DNA from: Amycolatopsis sp. 2-15
GTDB lineage: Bacteria; Actinomycetota; Actinomycetes; Mycobacteriales; Pseudonocardiaceae
Direction of reading: 5' to 3'
Length of the DNA stretch: 64,000 nucleotides
Assembly (NCBI RefSeq): GCF_030285625.1
Contig: NZ_CP127294.1
Location: forward strand, 2,552,001 to 2,616,000
The position numbers and the translations under genes are program-made. A model generated the notes under the pieces. It did not search any database, was not told the DNA's origin, and worked only from the letters and a program-made list of their open reading frames with translations. Positions 62,649 through 64,000 of this stretch are shown piece by piece. How positions within the stretch are numbered: the first letter of the stretch is position 1; every line of letters begins with the position of its first letter.

Positions 62649-63266
62649 GTGGCCCGTACCTACGGTGGCGTCCCGCCGGAGCAGAGACGCGCCGAGCGCC
62701 GGGAGCGGCTGCTGACGGCCGCACTGGAGCTGTTCACCTCGACGGGCTTCCGGCAGGCGAAGATCACCCAGTTGTGTACTCGTGCCGGGGTGTCCACCCG
62801 GAACTTCTACGAGGAGTTCGGCAGCAAGGAAGAGGTGCTGCGGACGCTGCACGACCGGATCAACTCGCTCGCGCTCACGCACGTCTCCGCCGCATTGGAG
62901 GAGGTCAAGGACGCCGACGCGATGACTCGCATCGCGCGGCTGCTCGACGTCTTCGTCGCCACCGTGACCCTCGACCCGCGCATGCCGCGCCTGAACTACG
63001 TCGAGGCTGTGGGCGTGAGCCCGGAGCTCGAGGCGCAGCACCAGGTGTGGGTGGACCGCTGGGCCACGTTCATCGAGAAGGAGGCCCGCCACGCCGCCGA
63101 AGCCGGCGCTGCGCCGGACCGCGATTACCGGCTGACGGCGATCGCGCTCGTCGGCGCCGCCACGGGTCTGCTGCGTGAATGGCAGGCGCACGAACCGCCG
63201 TTGCCCGTGGCGGACGTGGGCACCGAGCTGCGCGCGTTGATGCAGGCGGCGATCACCCGACCGTGA
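62649..63266 (+). CDS. TetR-family regulator
   Basis: A 205-residue TetR protein with HTH FRQAKITQLCTRAGVSTRNFYEEFGSKEEVL (about residues 33-63). A basic N-terminus (PPEQRRAERRERLL) precedes it and a helical ligand domain follows. The GTG has AGGAGGG upstream; the frame before it is not protein-like. It is neither paired with nor overlapping another gene, so its target is not clear; urease and pdxH are the neighbours. Confidence 0.87.
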   Translation: MARTYGGVPPEQRRAERRERLLTAALELFTSTGFRQAKITQLCTRAGVSTRNFYEEFGSKEEVLRTLHDRINSLALTHVSAALEEVKDADAMTRIARLLDVFVATVTLDPRMPRLNYVEAVGVSPELEAQHQVWVDRWATFIEKEARHAAEAGAAPDRDYRLTAIALVGAATGLLREWQAHEPPLPVADVGTELRALMQAAITRP

Positions 63267-63441
63267 CCGATACCGCTTGATCGATTCGGGGCCACGGAGT
63301 TAACCGCGGGTTACGCCGCCCGGTCCAGTGAGGGTGGCAGGAGTCACCGTTCGGTGGGTTTCGCCGCAGCTGGGGACCCAATACCGTCTCCGGATACCGA
63401 TGAGTCGACACCCTCACCAGGGGGTACGGAGGTTGGGGCCC

Positions 63442-64000
63442 ATGATGCCGGAGACCGACGAGGTGGCCGACGTAGCCGACGCGGTGGTCCGGCTGCCCGG
63501 GATGCGGGTGGCCTACGACGGCGCCCCGTTCGACGAGACGGCGCTCGCGGCCACCTGGACCGAGCAGCTGCAGAACTGGCTGGGTCAGGCGATCTCCGAA
63601 GGTGTCGCCGAACCCAACGCGATGGTCCTCGCCACGGCGGACCACGAGGGCCACCCCTCGTCGCGCACGGTCCTGTGCAAGGGCCTCGACGAGCGCGGCG
63701 TGGTCTTCTACACGAACTACACCTCGGCGAAGAGCCACGACCTCACGGCCACGCGGTACGCGTCGGCGACGTTCCCCTGGTACTCGCTGCAGCGGCAGGT
63801 GACGGTGCGGGGCGAGGTGGAGAAGGTCGGCTCCGCGGAGACCGCCGCGTATTGGGCGCAGCGGCCGCGGGGGTCGCAGCTGGGGGCTTGGGCTTCGCCG
63901 CAGTCGCGGATCGTGGACGGCCGGCGGGCGCTGGAGAACGCGTTGCGGGGGATCGAGCGGCGGTTCGGTGATGTGGAGGAGATTCCGGCGCCGCCGCATT
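63442..64000 (+). CDS. pdxH: Pyridoxamine/pyridoxine 5'-phosphate oxidase, cut by the window end
   Basis: FMN enzyme making pyridoxal 5'-phosphate. The 186 visible codons include MRVAYDGAPFDETALAATW, AISEGVAEPNAMVLATAD, SSRTVLCKGLDERGVVFYTNY, SAKSHDLTATRYASATFPWY and VRGEVEKVGSAETAAYWAQRP with GSQLGAWASPQS, all PdxH blocks. ATG at 63442 has GGAGG nine bases upstream; a second ATG follows at once. The C-terminal ~35 residues lie beyond the window. Confidence 0.93.
   Translation, partial: MMPETDEVADVADAVVRLPGMRVAYDGAPFDETALAATWTEQLQNWLGQAISEGVAEPNAMVLATADHEGHPSSRTVLCKGLDERGVVFYTNYTSAKSHDLTATRYASATFPWYSLQRQVTVRGEVEKVGSAETAAYWAQRPRGSQLGAWASPQSRIVDGRRALENALRGIERRFGDVEEIPAPPH

Overview
The window is GC-rich chromosomal DNA from an actinomycete, most likely family Pseudonocardiaceae (Amycolatopsis-like). 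Pointers are the strong GC bias that produces long antisense shadow ORFs, frequent GTG/TTG starts with 4-nt stop/start overlaps, a DUF742 protein, SepH, a resuscitation-promoting factor, DUF2530/2537/2771/3027/3558 proteins and an orphan ESX/PPE-type operon. From memory, much of the gene order follows the Mycobacterium tuberculosis segment Rv0862c-Rv0889c (helicase-like protein, small protein, moaC, mog, moaE, rpfA, moaD, moaA, yccF, cold-shock protein, DUF2771, MFS, DUF3027, DUF2530, MarR, SpoU methylase, DUF2537, SepH, serC, citrate synthase). The blocks named below as extra are interleaved with that backbone.

Layout. 1-4955: end of a DUF742 protein with tandem repeats, a deletion scar that removed the facing 5' ends of a TetR gene and an aldo/keto reductase gene, a helicase-associated protein and a small conserved protein. 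5083-6480: malic enzyme. 6570-14413: molybdenum region with moaC, a mog-moaE fusion, rpfA behind a probable c-di-AMP riboswitch and a CRP-type site, moaD-moaA, and a TOBE regulator with modABC. 14522-17283: HAD phosphatase, metallophosphoesterase, YccF and PhzF. 17532-21020: four-gene ESX/PPE-associated operon. 21154-25663: acyl-CoA synthetase, a frameshifted HAF-repeat protein, a frameshifted R2-like oxidase and its TetR with a clear operator. 25766-37192: HAD hydrolase, cold-shock protein, DUF2771, MFS, glutaminyl cyclase, DUF3027 with a giant tail, a sacsin-like ATPase, DUF2530 and a purine/pyrimidine permease.

37311-44132 is an iron and oxidative-stress neighbourhood: MarR-MFS, a near-perfect iron box standing in a convergent intergenic gap beside a possible small RNA, arylamine N-acetyltransferase, superoxide dismutase behind a SoxR/MerR-like operator, heme oxygenase with an iron box and a 31-bp palindrome, a TetR and a glutamate-cysteine ligase-family protein. 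44359-48678 holds the rRNA/tRNA methylase, DUF2537, YjbR, SepH and serC. 48793-53622 is a five-gene operon with an ABC exporter, a histidine kinase, a response regulator and a beta-lactamase-fold hydrolase. 53836-56156 is an EphD-like hydrolase/SDR fusion with its TetR behind a doubled operator that covers the start codon. 56261-64000 holds citrate synthase, a complete ureABCFGD cluster without ureE, a TetR and the start of pdxH.

No tRNA, rRNA, CRISPR array, transposase or prophage gene was seen. The strongest leads for new biology are the orphan iron box with hairpin-bounded transcripts (39212-39435), the DUF3027/sacsin-ATPase pair (30552-35317), the ESX-associated operon (17532-21020) and the hairpin that masks the start of the gene at 22878.
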